Part shown: positions 40,870-49,488 of the stretch, one piece after another
Position numbering within the stretch: the stretch's first letter is position 1
Layout: every line of letters starts with the position of its first letter
Origin: an uncultured Eubacteriales bacterium
Lineage (GTDB): Bacteria; Bacillota; Clostridia; Oscillospirales; Oscillospiraceae
Direction: 5' to 3'
Assembly: GCA_900545405.1 (NCBI GenBank)
Contig: UQYT01000002.1
Coordinates: 1 to 64,000 of the forward strand
DNA: 64,000 bases
Translations under genes and position numbers: made by a program
The notes under the pieces: model-generated
The model's input: only the letters and a program-made list of their open reading frames with translations
What the model was told of the DNA's origin: nothing
The model's database searches: none

Positions 40870-41042
40870 TTTCGCGGCCGCAGCCGCGAAATAGAGTTCA
40901 ATCATTTTCGGCGGCGGCGTGTACGTCGCCGAAAATACTTCTCGCGGAGCGGAGTGTCGAATTGTCCGCCCTTGGCGGACAACCGAGGCGCGGAGCGGAG
41001 TGCAAAACCCTTTGTCGAAGAAGGCAGAGCCTTCTTCGACAA
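40870..41042. repeat. Non-coding array of four perfect hairpins
   Basis: Stems at 40870-40891 (9 bp), 40904-40936 (about 12 bp), 40962-40982 (9 bp) and 41012-41042 (14 bp, loop AGA). A 14-base direct repeat CGCGGAGCGGAGTG stands at 40943-40956 and 40989-41002. No gene is supported. It lies in the gap 40850-41101 between convergent dehydratase genes. Confidence 0.7.
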
Positions 41043-41045
41043 GCA

Positions 41046-41077
41046 AAAAAGGGAAGGCCCTCGGGCCTTCCCTTTTT
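41046..41077. terminator. Bidirectional terminator between the two dehydratase gene groups
   Basis: AAAAAGGGAAGGCC pairs with GGCCTTCCCTTTTT around a short CTCG loop, with A/T runs on both sides, between convergent genes. Confidence 0.88.
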
Positions 41078-41101
41078 GCTTTATTTGTGCCTGGGGCCAG
41101 C

Positions 41102-42529
41102 TTACTGCTGCATGGCCTTGCGCATCTTGATGATCTGGCAGACGGACTCGATCCTGGTCTTGAGGGACTCGGGGCTGTAGTCGCGGTCATCCCAGAAGTC
41201 GGCCTCGATGTAGTAGGAGGGCACGCCGGTGCGCTCCTGCACGATCTTGGCGATGATCTTCTGCTGGGCGCCGAGCCAGCGGTCGAAGTCGAAGAAGCCG
41301 AGGATCATGCCGTCCGGGTTGCAGAGCTCGATCTTCTCGATCATGGCGTTGGCCTCGCCGTTGAGGTTCATGCACATGCCGTTGCGAGCCCAGCTCTCGG
41401 CCGCGGACATCCAGGGGTCGTCCGGATACTTGGTCGGGGACATCTCCTTCTTGGAGTGCGTAAGGGCGCTCGAGAAGGCGGTGATGACGCCGTTGTCGCG
41501 GAAGTACTTGCCGACCCAGGGGATGCAGAAGGGCAGGTTGTAGAAGCCGACGCGCGGGGTGCCCTTGGGCATGACGCCCTCGCCGGCCTTGATGGCGGCG
41601 CGGATCTCCTTGGTCAGGGTGTCGATGGCGTCCTCCATGTACTTGAAGCCGGTGTTGAACGGAACGGTCAGCACCTGCTGCAGCATGGTCAGGGTCTCGC
41701 CGCCCAGGACCGGGGGATCGGCGTTGGTGCAGAGGTTGGTCAGCATGCCGCACTTGAAGCCCAGCCTGCCGACGTCCTTGTTGGCCTGGATGAGGTGCTC
41801 GTCGGTGATGGTGAAGCCCGTGGCCTCCTCGATGGCCTTGACGCCCAGCTTCATCTGGTCGCTCATGAACTTCAGGCGGGTCTCCATCATGTCCTCCTCC
41901 TCGTTGAAGGTGGAGTCATGCGGGACGCGGGAGACGTGGTACTTCCACTTCTTGCCGGTGATGCCCTGGATCATCTCGTCGGTCTTGGGGCCCTCGTCGC
42001 AGTTGAAGCCCCAGCTCCAGATCAGGTCGGGGGCGGCGATGGTGCCGGTGACATAGGCGCCGAGACGCATCTTGTTCAGCGGGCAGTGGCGGCAGCCGTA
42101 GGTGAAGCCGTACTGCTCGGCGACGTTCAGGAAGGGGGCCGCGCCGTGGAAGAAGGAGTTCAGGGTGTTGACCATCAGCAGGTCGGGGAAGCCGATGAAG
42201 ATGCCCTCGCCGCCGGCGTTCTTCGCGGCGTAGTAGTAGTTGGCAATGGCGGGCAGGATGCCGTAGAGGATCTTGACGCCCTTGGCCTTCATCTCGGGGG
42301 TGTGCACGATGTCGTTGAGCTCACGCAGGTAAGCTCCCATCATCTTGCGGACGCCGAGATATTTGATGTCCCAGTTCTGGGGGATGTAGGTATCCAGAGC
42401 GTAGATGAGGGTGTCGTCGTCGATCTTTACCCTCTCGGCGGTCTCGAGCCACTGGGGGAGAAACGCCTCGATCTCGTCGTCGCTGAAAGCGGCGAGCTTG
42501 AGCAGTTCGCGGTTAAGGTCTCTAGCCAT
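41102..42529 (-). CDS. 2-hydroxyacyl-CoA dehydratase family protein, HgdA-like (set 2)
   Basis: 475 residues. Family features: GVRKMMGAYLRELNDIV, a C146/C149 pair in YGCRHCPLNKM, IWSWGFNCDEGPKTDEM, a Cys in GMCMNLNGEANAM and GFFDFDRWLGAQQKI. Compared with the set 1 protein it lacks the CPVC pair near residue 95 (here LPAIANYYY), so its cluster ligation must differ. Codon choice is more uniform than in neighbours and it ends the minus-strand pair, suggesting high expression (inference). The start overlaps the HgdB stop by one base (TAATG). No CoA-transferase gene, often found beside such enzymes, lies in the window. Confidence 0.86.
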   Translation of the reverse strand: MARDLNRELLKLAAFSDDEIEAFLPQWLETAERVKIDDDTLIYALDTYIPQNWDIKYLGVRKMMGAYLRELNDIVHTPEMKAKGVKILYGILPAIANYYYAAKNAGGEGIFIGFPDLLMVNTLNSFFHGAAPFLNVAEQYGFTYGCRHCPLNKMRLGAYVTGTIAAPDLIWSWGFNCDEGPKTDEMIQGITGKKWKYHVSRVPHDSTFNEEEDMMETRLKFMSDQMKLGVKAIEEATGFTITDEHLIQANKDVGRLGFKCGMLTNLCTNADPPVLGGETLTMLQQVLTVPFNTGFKYMEDAIDTLTKEIRAAIKAGEGVMPKGTPRVGFYNLPFCIPWVGKYFRDNGVITAFSSALTHSKKEMSPTKYPDDPWMSAAESWARNGMCMNLNGEANAMIEKIELCNPDGMILGFFDFDRWLGAQQKIIAKIVQERTGVPSYYIEADFWDDRDYSPESLKTRIESVCQIIKMRKAMQQ

Positions 42530-43683
42530 TATTTTGCCTCCTTTAAACTTTCAACAAAGCTCTCGAGCCTGGTGGTCAGAGGAGCGATAGCCTCACGGGA
42601 GTACTCGTAAGAGGACTCGAGCTTCATGAGGGGCACGCCGGTCTCGGCGATCCACTTGGAGACGCAGGTGTGCTCCATGTCGTAGATCTCGTCGAAGGCG
42701 AGCTGATACCAGAGCACGCCGTCGACGCGGTACTCCTTGATGAGCTCCTTGAGGTGCTCGAACCTGGTCTCCCAGGCGGGCTGGAAGATGCACTGCGGGA
42801 CGCGGTTGTCGTACATGGCGGAAGCATAGGCCTCGACGACGTCGCCCTCGGTGGGGATGTCGCACTTGAAGGGCCTGATGGCCTCGTCCAGGAACTCGGT
42901 GACGATGGAGCCGCCGGCGCTCTCGATGATGGTCGGGACCTGGTAGTCGCCGAGGGCAACGGCGCGGCCCATGATCAGGATGCGGGGAGCGTCCTTGGCG
43001 TGAGCGCCCGGGGCGTTCTTGAGCTCCTCGTAGATCTGGGTGAGGGCCTCGATGCTCGTGTCGTAGTCCACGCGCAGGGCGTAGTGGTTGAGCTTGATGA
43101 AGTCGCTGAAGGTGATGGGCGGGTTGTCCTGCTTGCGCAGCTCGTCTATCTTGCGGAGCAGCTCGTTTATCTTGTTGGTCTTGGCGTAGTTGGCGCGGAT
43201 GTCGTCATCGGAGATGGGGTGGCCGACGAGCTTCTCCAGCATGGCGCGGAACTCACGCAGCTCGTTGCGGTAGTACTCGCGGGAGATGTCGACAGTGTAG
43301 TCCGCGGGGACGCCGACCTTGTAAACGGGCAGGCCCTTGTACTCAAGGATCTCGGTCATGCGGCCGTAGTGGCTGTCATGCTGCTGGATGGTGATGGAGT
43401 CGGCAATGGGCATGACGGCGTCGAGGCCGAGCAGATAGGAGCCGGCCATGGTCGCGGCCAGCGGGTTCATGAAGCGGAGCATGTAGTCCAGGGTGGCCTC
43501 GGGGGGTTGGGGATCGCCGCCCTTGCAGATGAGGTAGGACTCCGCGCCGGCGGCGGTTATCCACTGCTCGGGAACGAAATCGCCGAAGAACTCGACGACC
43601 TTCTTGCCCTCTTTTTTCTTCTGGATGATCTCCAGGGGGCGCGCGTTTGACAGCTTGTCAAGCTTTTGTAAAATCTCCTTCAC
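42529..43683 (-). CDS. 2-hydroxyacyl-CoA dehydratase family protein, HgdB-like (set 2), cluster cysteines partly lost
   Basis: 384 residues, aligning end to end with the set 1 HgdB-like protein (for example EFFGDFVPEQW, FQPAWETRFEHLKELIKE, YQLAFDEIYDMEHTC). Two of the three expected cluster ligands are replaced: C71 becomes F71 (LRFMNPL) and C104 becomes S104 (HDSHYG). The third is kept in EHTCVSKW. It therefore may not carry a standard 4Fe-4S cluster, or uses other ligands such as the nearby His102/His105. First gene of the pair, with a long upstream region shared with the divergent MFS gene. Confidence 0.86.
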   Translation of the reverse strand: MKEILQKLDKLSNARPLEIIQKKKEGKKVVEFFGDFVPEQWITAAGAESYLICKGGDPQPPEATLDYMLRFMNPLAATMAGSYLLGLDAVMPIADSITIQQHDSHYGRMTEILEYKGLPVYKVGVPADYTVDISREYYRNELREFRAMLEKLVGHPISDDDIRANYAKTNKINELLRKIDELRKQDNPPITFSDFIKLNHYALRVDYDTSIEALTQIYEELKNAPGAHAKDAPRILIMGRAVALGDYQVPTIIESAGGSIVTEFLDEAIRPFKCDIPTEGDVVEAYASAMYDNRVPQCIFQPAWETRFEHLKELIKEYRVDGVLWYQLAFDEIYDMEHTCVSKWIAETGVPLMKLESSYEYSREAIAPLTTRLESFVESLKEAK

Positions 43684-43729
43684 TTCTAAAGAGACCTCCT
43701 TAAAATATCAGATAGCCGGGATATTTTTT

Positions 43730-43755
43730 ACGTCAGGCGCCGGTTGCTTGACACA
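43730..43755. promoter_or_regulatory. Operator candidate, repeat A
   Basis: A 26-base element that begins ACGTCAGG and ends CTTGACACA, identical at 20 of 26 positions to the element at 44058-44083. Each contains CGTCA and TGACA as outward inverted half-sites. This copy lies in the predicted start region of the hgdB transcript. Confidence 0.5.
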
Positions 43756-43994
43756 TTTGTAACAATATCACCTTTGTTTGCAAGAATCAATAGGGGAAAA
43801 TCATTTTTGTCACATTCCATCAATTCGGTCACTATTTTTTGACCAAAATGGCGATTTTTTGCGTAAAATCCAAGTAAACGTGATAATTTACATAGTATAT
43901 ATTATTCAAAAATCCGATAAAAACCGGCTTTTGACGCCACATTCTGCGCTAAAAAGTGTGAGTTTTTGGGCGATTAACGGGCGGGATCGCCTCA

Positions 43995-44023
43995 CTTGAC
44001 ATCAGAAACAAAAGATAATATAT
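43995..44023 (+). promoter_or_regulatory. Promoter of the MFS gene
   Basis: TTGACA (43995-44000), 17 bases, TATATT (44018-44023), followed by repeat B and the AAGGTGGAG ribosome binding site. Confidence 0.7.
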
Positions 44024-44057
44024 TAACAATGCCGGTTAATGTATACGACGTAAATTC

Positions 44058-44083
44058 ACGTCAGGGCCACCTTACTTGACACA
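44058..44083. promoter_or_regulatory. Operator candidate, repeat B
   Basis: Second copy of the 26-base element, 20 of 26 positions identical to 43730-43755. It lies between the MFS promoter and its start codon, a position suited to repression. Confidence 0.5.
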
Positions 44084-44107
44084 ATAAATTAAGGTGGAGA
44101 TTTTGAT

Positions 44108-45286
44108 ATGCTAAAGTCCAAAGGTAAGATCCAGGTAGGCATTTATCTCATATCTATACTGATGATGGGCGTTGTCGGCATTGCCAGCGCAATAAGCGTC
44201 ATCGGCGCCAACTTCCCGGAACTCAGTCAGACGGACGTACAGACGCTCATTTCCATCCCGTGCATAATCATCATCCCGGTGACGCTGATCGTCGGCAAGC
44301 TGATGCAGGTCATGAGCAAAAAGCTGCTTGCGATAATAGGTATAATCCTGTTCCTCATCGGCGGCCTGGTCCCCGCGTTCATGACCTCCTTCCTGGCGCT
44401 GCAGATCCTGCGCGGCGTGTTCGGCGTCGGCGTCGGCATCCTGCAGGTCGTCAGCACCGCGCTGGTGGCTGAGAACTTCGAGGGTGCGGAGCGCGGCAGG
44501 GTCCAGGGCAACCTGCAGGCCTTCCAGATGCTCGGCTGCGCCATCATGGTCTTTGTCGGCGGCTGGCTCGCCACCATGGGCTGGAACACCGTGTTCTATG
44601 TGCACATCATCGGCGTCGTCTCTCTCATCGTCGCCCTGGTGTGCCTGCCCAACGTGAAGCCCTCCGCTCCGGCCAAGGCCGAGAATTCCGCCCCGGCTGA
44701 AAAGGGCAAGCTGACGGGCAAGATGTGGGTGTGGATGATAATCGCCTTCTTCGTGTTCTGCACGGGCCAGCTGTACTCCAACGGCAACGCCTACCTGCTC
44801 ACCGAAAAGGGCATCGGCGACTCCGCGGCCTCCGGCCTCGGCATGGCGTTCTTCTGCGCCGGCGGCATCATCATGGGCCTGCTGTACGGCAAGCTGGCCA
44901 GCGCCCTGAAGGACTACACCATGGGCGTGGGCTTCATCGTAATGGCTCTGTCCTACGCCGTCATGGCCATGGCCCCGAGCATAGCGGTGTTCTACGTCGG
45001 CTGCCTGATCTTCGGCCTCGGCATGTCTGTCGTAATGCCCGGCGTGTTCCTGAACGTCGGCAACTCCGTCGGCCCCGCCGCGGTCGGCATGGCCCTGTCC
45101 ATTGCCACCTGCGTGCAGAACTTCGGCCAGTTCTGCAGCCCCTATCTGTTCAACCCGATAGCCCAGGCTGTCAGCGGGGAGAGCGGGCTCGCGAACGTTG
45201 CCTCCTTCTATGTCGCCGCCGGCATCGGCGCCCTGCTCGGCGTGATAATGCTCATCAGGGCCGCGGCCAGCGGTAAAAAAGCCTGA
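44108..45286 (+). CDS. Major facilitator superfamily transporter
   Basis: 392 residues with about twelve transmembrane helices in two halves joined by a charged linker near residues 180-205 (Pro/Ala/Lys-rich). MFS traits include ILRGVFGVGVGILQVVSTALVAENFEGAERGRVQG (the helix 4-5 loop). The substrate is unknown. It diverges from the set 2 HgdBA genes across a shared control region and precedes a flavoprotein gene by 54 bases, so uptake of the compound processed by those enzymes, or export of its product, is a reasonable inference. ATG 9-10 bases after AAGGTGG. Confidence 0.88.
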   Translation: MLKSKGKIQVGIYLISILMMGVVGIASAISVIGANFPELSQTDVQTLISIPCIIIIPVTLIVGKLMQVMSKKLLAIIGIILFLIGGLVPAFMTSFLALQILRGVFGVGVGILQVVSTALVAENFEGAERGRVQGNLQAFQMLGCAIMVFVGGWLATMGWNTVFYVHIIGVVSLIVALVCLPNVKPSAPAKAENSAPAEKGKLTGKMWVWMIIAFFVFCTGQLYSNGNAYLLTEKGIGDSAASGLGMAFFCAGGIIMGLLYGKLASALKDYTMGVGFIVMALSYAVMAMAPSIAVFYVGCLIFGLGMSVVMPGVFLNVGNSVGPAAVGMALSIATCVQNFGQFCSPYLFNPIAQAVSGESGLANVASFYVAAGIGALLGVIMLIRAAASGKKA

Positions 45287-45340
45287 GCCCGGGAAAAATA
45301 AGCCCGTAAGCTGTATCTTTTGCTGGAAAGGAACTTGGTT

Positions 45341-46753
45341 ATGTACGATTATGATGTAATTTGTATCGGTGGCGGCCCCGGCGGTTCGGCCTCGGCCATG
45401 CGCTGTGCCGACCGCGGCAAGAAGGTCGCGCTCATTGAGGCGCGCGCCAAGAACGGCGCCGGCGGCACCTGCGTCAACCGCGGCTGCATCCCGACCAAGG
45501 CGCTCATGGCTTCCGCCAACCTCTACGCCTCAATCAAGGAGGCCAAGGCCTACGGCATCAACGTCGACATGTCGGCCGTGAGCGTGGACTTCAAGGCCAT
45601 CAACCGGCGCAAAAACGGCGTCATCAACAACCTCAGCTTCGGGCTTGAGACCTTCCTGTGGAAAAAGAGCCGCGGCATCGACGTGGTGAAGGGCAAGGCC
45701 AGACTGGTCGACGCCCACACCGTCGAGGTCGACACCGGCAAGGAGAAGAAGAACCTCACCGCCGAGTATATAGTCGTCGCCGTCGGCAGCGAGCCCGCCG
45801 AGATCGCGGCCTTCAACGTCGACCACGAGAAGATCATCACCTCCAACGAGATCATGGACTTCTCCCGCCCGATGCCGAAGAGCATAGTCATCATCGGCTC
45901 CGGCGCCATCGGCCTGGAGTACGGCCACATCTACAACATCTACGGCGTGGACGTCACCATCGTCGAGATGATGCCGAACCTGGTCCCGGCCCTGCACGAG
46001 CCCGAGATCACGGACGCGGTGCGCAAGTCGCTTGAAAAGCGCGGCATCAAGGTCAAGACCGGCTCCGGCATCGCGAGCGTCGAAAAGCTCGACGACGGCA
46101 CCGTGAAGAGCACCCTCGCAAACGGCGAGGAGCTCATCTCCGACGAGGTCCTGGTCGCCATCGGCAGGACGCTGAACACCCGCGGCATGGGCCTCGAGGA
46201 GGCCGGCGTCAAGATGGAGAAGAACGGCCAGATCGTCACGGACGAGCACATGCGCACCAGCGTGCCGAACATCTTCGCCGCGGGCGACATCACCACCGGC
46301 ACCCAGCTCTCCGACAAGGCGCAGCGCCAGGGCCTCGTCATCGCCGAGACGATAGCGGGCAACGACTACTATATCAACTACGACAACATCCCCGTGACCA
46401 CCTTCCTGGAGCCCGAGATCTCCTGGGTCGGCTACACCGTCGCCGACGCCGAGGCCAAGGGCATCAAGACGATAAGCGGCTCCCTGGCCTTCTCCTCCAA
46501 CGAAAAGGCCATCGCCATCGGCAAGACCGAGGGCGTCATAAAGGTCGTCGCGCGCGAGGATGACCACACGATAATCGGCGCGCAGATCTTCGGCCACGAG
46601 GCCTGCGACCTCATCGCCGAGATGACCGTCGCCGTCGAGAACAAGCTCACGCTTGAGCAGGTGTACAACTCCATCCACCCGCACCCGACCGTGACCGAGA
46701 TCATCCTCGAGGTCTGCAAGAGGGCCGTGGGCCTGTCCTTCGACAAGGCCTGA
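45341..46753 (+). CDS. Dihydrolipoamide dehydrogenase-like FAD disulfide oxidoreductase
   Basis: 470 residues, class I pyridine nucleotide-disulfide oxidoreductase. FAD-binding ICIGGGPGGSASAM at 8-20, redox disulfide C44/C49 in GGTCVNRGCIPTKAL, NAD-binding IIGSGAIGLEYGHIY, FAD-site IFAAGDITTG near residue 310, and catalytic His-Glu in NSIHPHPTVTE. All catalytic residues are present. No lipoyl protein or 2-oxoacid dehydrogenase gene is nearby, so its disulfide substrate may not be lipoamide. The start is the ATG after AAAGGAA; seven in-frame residues upstream are excluded. Downstream of the MFS gene and ending at a terminator. Confidence 0.88.
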   Translation: MYDYDVICIGGGPGGSASAMRCADRGKKVALIEARAKNGAGGTCVNRGCIPTKALMASANLYASIKEAKAYGINVDMSAVSVDFKAINRRKNGVINNLSFGLETFLWKKSRGIDVVKGKARLVDAHTVEVDTGKEKKNLTAEYIVVAVGSEPAEIAAFNVDHEKIITSNEIMDFSRPMPKSIVIIGSGAIGLEYGHIYNIYGVDVTIVEMMPNLVPALHEPEITDAVRKSLEKRGIKVKTGSGIASVEKLDDGTVKSTLANGEELISDEVLVAIGRTLNTRGMGLEEAGVKMEKNGQIVTDEHMRTSVPNIFAAGDITTGTQLSDKAQRQGLVIAETIAGNDYYINYDNIPVTTFLEPEISWVGYTVADAEAKGIKTISGSLAFSSNEKAIAIGKTEGVIKVVAREDDHTIIGAQIFGHEACDLIAEMTVAVENKLTLEQVYNSIHPHPTVTEIILEVCKRAVGLSFDKA

Positions 46754-46788
46754 GCCCACCGCCCGCCGGGCGGCAAAATATAGACATT

Positions 46789-46833
46789 GGCCTCCTGCCA
46801 TAGTAAAATATCGCAGGAGGCCGCTTTATTTTG
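46789..46833 (+). terminator. Terminator of the MFS-flavoprotein pair
   Basis: 10-base stem GGCCTCCTGC/GCAGGAGGCC (46789-46798 with 46813-46822), followed by GCTTTATTTTG. Confidence 0.75.
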
Positions 46834-46868
46834 CAGACCATCCTTGAAAGGTCCGGGAGGAAACAGCT

Positions 46869-48128
46869 GTGCAGCTCTATTTTACGAAAAGCGTATGCCC
46901 CGTCTGCCTCAGGACGCTGACCGCGGAGATATCCGGGGACGCGGACGGGGTCTATATGGACAAGACCTGCCCGGAGCACGGGCATTTTCACTCCCTCATC
47001 TGGGAGGACAGCGCGGAGAACTATCTGCGCTGGCTGGAATACGGCGGCATGAGGCCGGAGGCCCTGCCCAAGACCGCGGAGGAGGCGGAGCGCGTCCTCG
47101 CCGGGGCGGACTTTGCCGACTGCGCCTGCTGCCAGCCCGCCTCATCGGCGCTGATGACCACCAACCGCTGCAACATGGACTGCCCCGTGTGCTTCACGCG
47201 GGACAAGAAGGAGCCCATACACGAGCCCGACTTAGAGACCTGCGGCCGGCTGCTGCGGGAATACCGGGCCCGCGCGGGCGAGGACGCAATCGTGGAGCTC
47301 TGCGGCGGCGAGCCTACGGTGAGGGAGGACATCTGCGAGCTGGCCTCTCTCGCAAGGGACATCGGCTTTGACTTTATCCAGCTCAACACCAACGGCATAA
47401 ACCTCGCCAAAAGCCCCGAACTGTGCAGGCGCCTGCGCGAGAGCGGGGTCACCACGGCCTACCTGGGCTTTGACGCGCTGACGGAGAAGCCGTATTTTGC
47501 AAAGTACGGCAAGCCCATGCTCGACGTCAAGAAGCGCGCGGTGGAAAACTGCGCCGAGGCGGGCCTCGCCGTAGTGCTGGTGTGCTGCGTCATCCCCGGC
47601 GAGAACGACGGGGAGCTCGGCGCCATAGTCGAGTACGCGCGTGAGCACATGCCGGCGGTGCGCGGGGTGTATTTCCAGCCGGTCAGCTACTTCGGCATCT
47701 ACCCGGAGGACAAGATCCGCCGGATAACCATACCCGGGGTGATCCGCCGCGTGGCGGAGCAGCACCCGGACATCTCGGAGGCCGACTTCGGCCCCGGCAC
47801 CTGTGAGCACCCGCAGTGCTCCTTCCAGGCCTGCTACATGCGCGACAGGCAGGGCCGGCTTCGCCCGCTGACGCGCTTTGCCCCGCACAAGCCGGAGAGC
47901 GGCGCCGTGCACCACGTCCGCGCCAGCCTGAGAAGGACCTGGCTGCCCGGCAGGACCGAGCTGCTCACCGTGGGCGGCATGGCCTTCCAGGATGGCTCCA
48001 ACATAGACCTCATGCGCGTGCGCAGGTGCACGATACAGATAATAGGCAGGGACGGCACGCTCACGCCGCTCTGCAGCAAATACCTGAGCGGCTGCGGCGG
48101 GAGCCGCATCCTGCCGGGCATAGACTAA
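46869..48128 (+). CDS. Radical SAM protein with N-terminal Cys module (cluster A, first)
   Basis: 419 residues. Residues 10-37 hold a CPVC..CPEHG metal-binding module; C85, C87 and C88 form a second Cys group; the radical SAM cluster motif is CNMDCPVC (C101, C105, C108). A GGEPTVRED motif and QLNTNGI follow as in MoaA-like enzymes. The C-terminal third has CEHPQCSF, a lone RVRRCTIQII and TPLCSKYLSGCGG, which suggest auxiliary cluster ligands. Unlike the two other radical SAM proteins here it lacks the GCPxxCGLC motif. The start is GTG after GGGAGG. First gene of a tight seven-gene operon. Reaction unknown. Confidence 0.85.
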   Translation: MQLYFTKSVCPVCLRTLTAEISGDADGVYMDKTCPEHGHFHSLIWEDSAENYLRWLEYGGMRPEALPKTAEEAERVLAGADFADCACCQPASSALMTTNRCNMDCPVCFTRDKKEPIHEPDLETCGRLLREYRARAGEDAIVELCGGEPTVREDICELASLARDIGFDFIQLNTNGINLAKSPELCRRLRESGVTTAYLGFDALTEKPYFAKYGKPMLDVKKRAVENCAEAGLAVVLVCCVIPGENDGELGAIVEYAREHMPAVRGVYFQPVSYFGIYPEDKIRRITIPGVIRRVAEQHPDISEADFGPGTCEHPQCSFQACYMRDRQGRLRPLTRFAPHKPESGAVHHVRASLRRTWLPGRTELLTVGGMAFQDGSNIDLMRVRRCTIQIIGRDGTLTPLCSKYLSGCGGSRILPGID

Positions 48129-48141
48129 GGGGGAAACACCG

Positions 48142-49488
48142 ATGTACGTCAGTCTCCAGGCGGGGCTCTACGACCTCTGCCGGCTGAGGATAGAAAAGGA
48201 CGAGGAATTCAAGGCGCAGTCCGCGCGCGGGAACTTCGACGCCGTGGACGACGCGCTCTTTGACGAATACAAGCTCTGGCAGCTGAAAAAGACCGTCCGC
48301 CGCGTGCGGACCAAGAGCCCGTTCTACCGCCGCCTCTTTGAGAAGGCGGGGGTCACGGAGGACGACCTCCACAGCCTTGCGGACATAGCAAAGCTGCCCT
48401 TCACCTTCCCGGCCGACCTTGCGGGCACGAGCTACAGCCTGCTGTGCACCTCTCAGGGCGAGGTGGAAAAGCCCGTGACCTTCTACTCCTCGGGCTCCAC
48501 CGGCACGAAAAAGCGCATCTTCTTCTCCATGGCCGACATACAGAAGATACTCGACTTCCTGCCCCGCGGCATGAACACGGTCATTGGCCGCGACGAGGCC
48601 CGGGTGCTGGTGTTCTTGCAGAACTCCCAGGGCCGCGGCATAGGCAGCATCCTGGCCCAGAGCCTCAACGCCTTCGGCATGCAGGGCTGGACGGCCGATC
48701 TCCAGGACAGCACGGACGACATCCTCCGCGCCACCGTGGAGCACAAGATAAACGTCTGGTTCGGCGACGCCATCACCATCTACCGCGCCACCCGCGTGCT
48801 GGAGAAGCAGGCCGACCTGCGCTCCCTCGGCATGCAGTGCATTTTCATCACCATGTCGAACATCCCGCAGAGCATGATAGACTATCTGCACTCGGCCTGG
48901 GGCTGCCGCGTCTCGACGCACTACGGCCTCACTGAGAGCGGCTGGGGCCTCGCGGTCGACTGCGACGTCTGCCCCGGCTACCACTACGACGAGCTCGACC
49001 ACATCGTCGAAGTCGTGGACCCCGAGACCGGCGGGCCCGTGCCCGAGGGCCGGGAGGGCGAGGTCGTGCTCACGAACATATCGCGCGACTGCATGCCGCT
49101 CATCCGCTACCGCACGGGCGACATCGCCACGCTGACCAAAAGCGTCTGCGGCAGCCACCTCATGACGCTGGGTCACATCCGCCGCCGCAAAGAGGGCGCG
49201 ACGGAGTATAACGGCCACTACATCTACCCCGCGCTCTTTGACGAGGTGCTCTTTTCCACGGACGGGCTGCTCGACTACCGCATCTTCCTTGAGGGCGGGC
49301 GCATCAGCCTCGAGGTCGAGGTGCTCGACGAGGCGCTCTTCGACGCCGTGGGGCTGAAAGAACGGCTCATGGCGCTGCCCTTCATGGCCGGGGCGCCGGA
49401 GATAGAGCTCAATCTGCTGAAGAGCGGCGCGCTCAGGGAGCACTGCTACGAGAAAAAGCGCATATTGGAGAGGGAAAGCCATGAGTGA
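48142..49488 (+). CDS. Adenylate-forming ligase, phenylacetate-CoA ligase-like (cluster A)
   Basis: 448 residues, ANL superfamily related to PaaK. P-loop SSGSTGTKKRIFF near residue 115, THYGLTESGWG (A5-like) near residue 265, and IRYRTGD with a short C-terminal domain. It should adenylate a carboxylate and either transfer it to CoA or another thiol, or hold it for a partner. From memory it fits the DVU_1553 AMP-dependent CoA ligase family. The C-terminal IRRRKEGATEYNGHYIYP block replaces the usual lysine region. It sits 13 bases after one radical SAM gene and overlaps the next by eight bases. Confidence 0.83.
   Translation: MYVSLQAGLYDLCRLRIEKDEEFKAQSARGNFDAVDDALFDEYKLWQLKKTVRRVRTKSPFYRRLFEKAGVTEDDLHSLADIAKLPFTFPADLAGTSYSLLCTSQGEVEKPVTFYSSGSTGTKKRIFFSMADIQKILDFLPRGMNTVIGRDEARVLVFLQNSQGRGIGSILAQSLNAFGMQGWTADLQDSTDDILRATVEHKINVWFGDAITIYRATRVLEKQADLRSLGMQCIFITMSNIPQSMIDYLHSAWGCRVSTHYGLTESGWGLAVDCDVCPGYHYDELDHIVEVVDPETGGPVPEGREGEVVLTNISRDCMPLIRYRTGDIATLTKSVCGSHLMTLGHIRRRKEGATEYNGHYIYPALFDEVLFSTDGLLDYRIFLEGGRISLEVEVLDEALFDAVGLKERLMALPFMAGAPEIELNLLKSGALREHCYEKKRILERESHE

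Larger units (their letters stand above)
43684..44107. promoter_or_regulatory. AT-rich divergent control region between HgdB (set 2) and the MFS gene
   Basis: 424 bases with no gene, much lower GC than the rest of the window. It contains the direct repeats at 43730 and 44058, an inverted repeat at 43827-43844 (GGTCA-N8-TGACC), a plus-strand promoter at 43995-44023 and a plausible minus-strand promoter (TTGCAA, 17 bases, ACAAAT) reading left across about 43755-43785. Confidence 0.6.
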
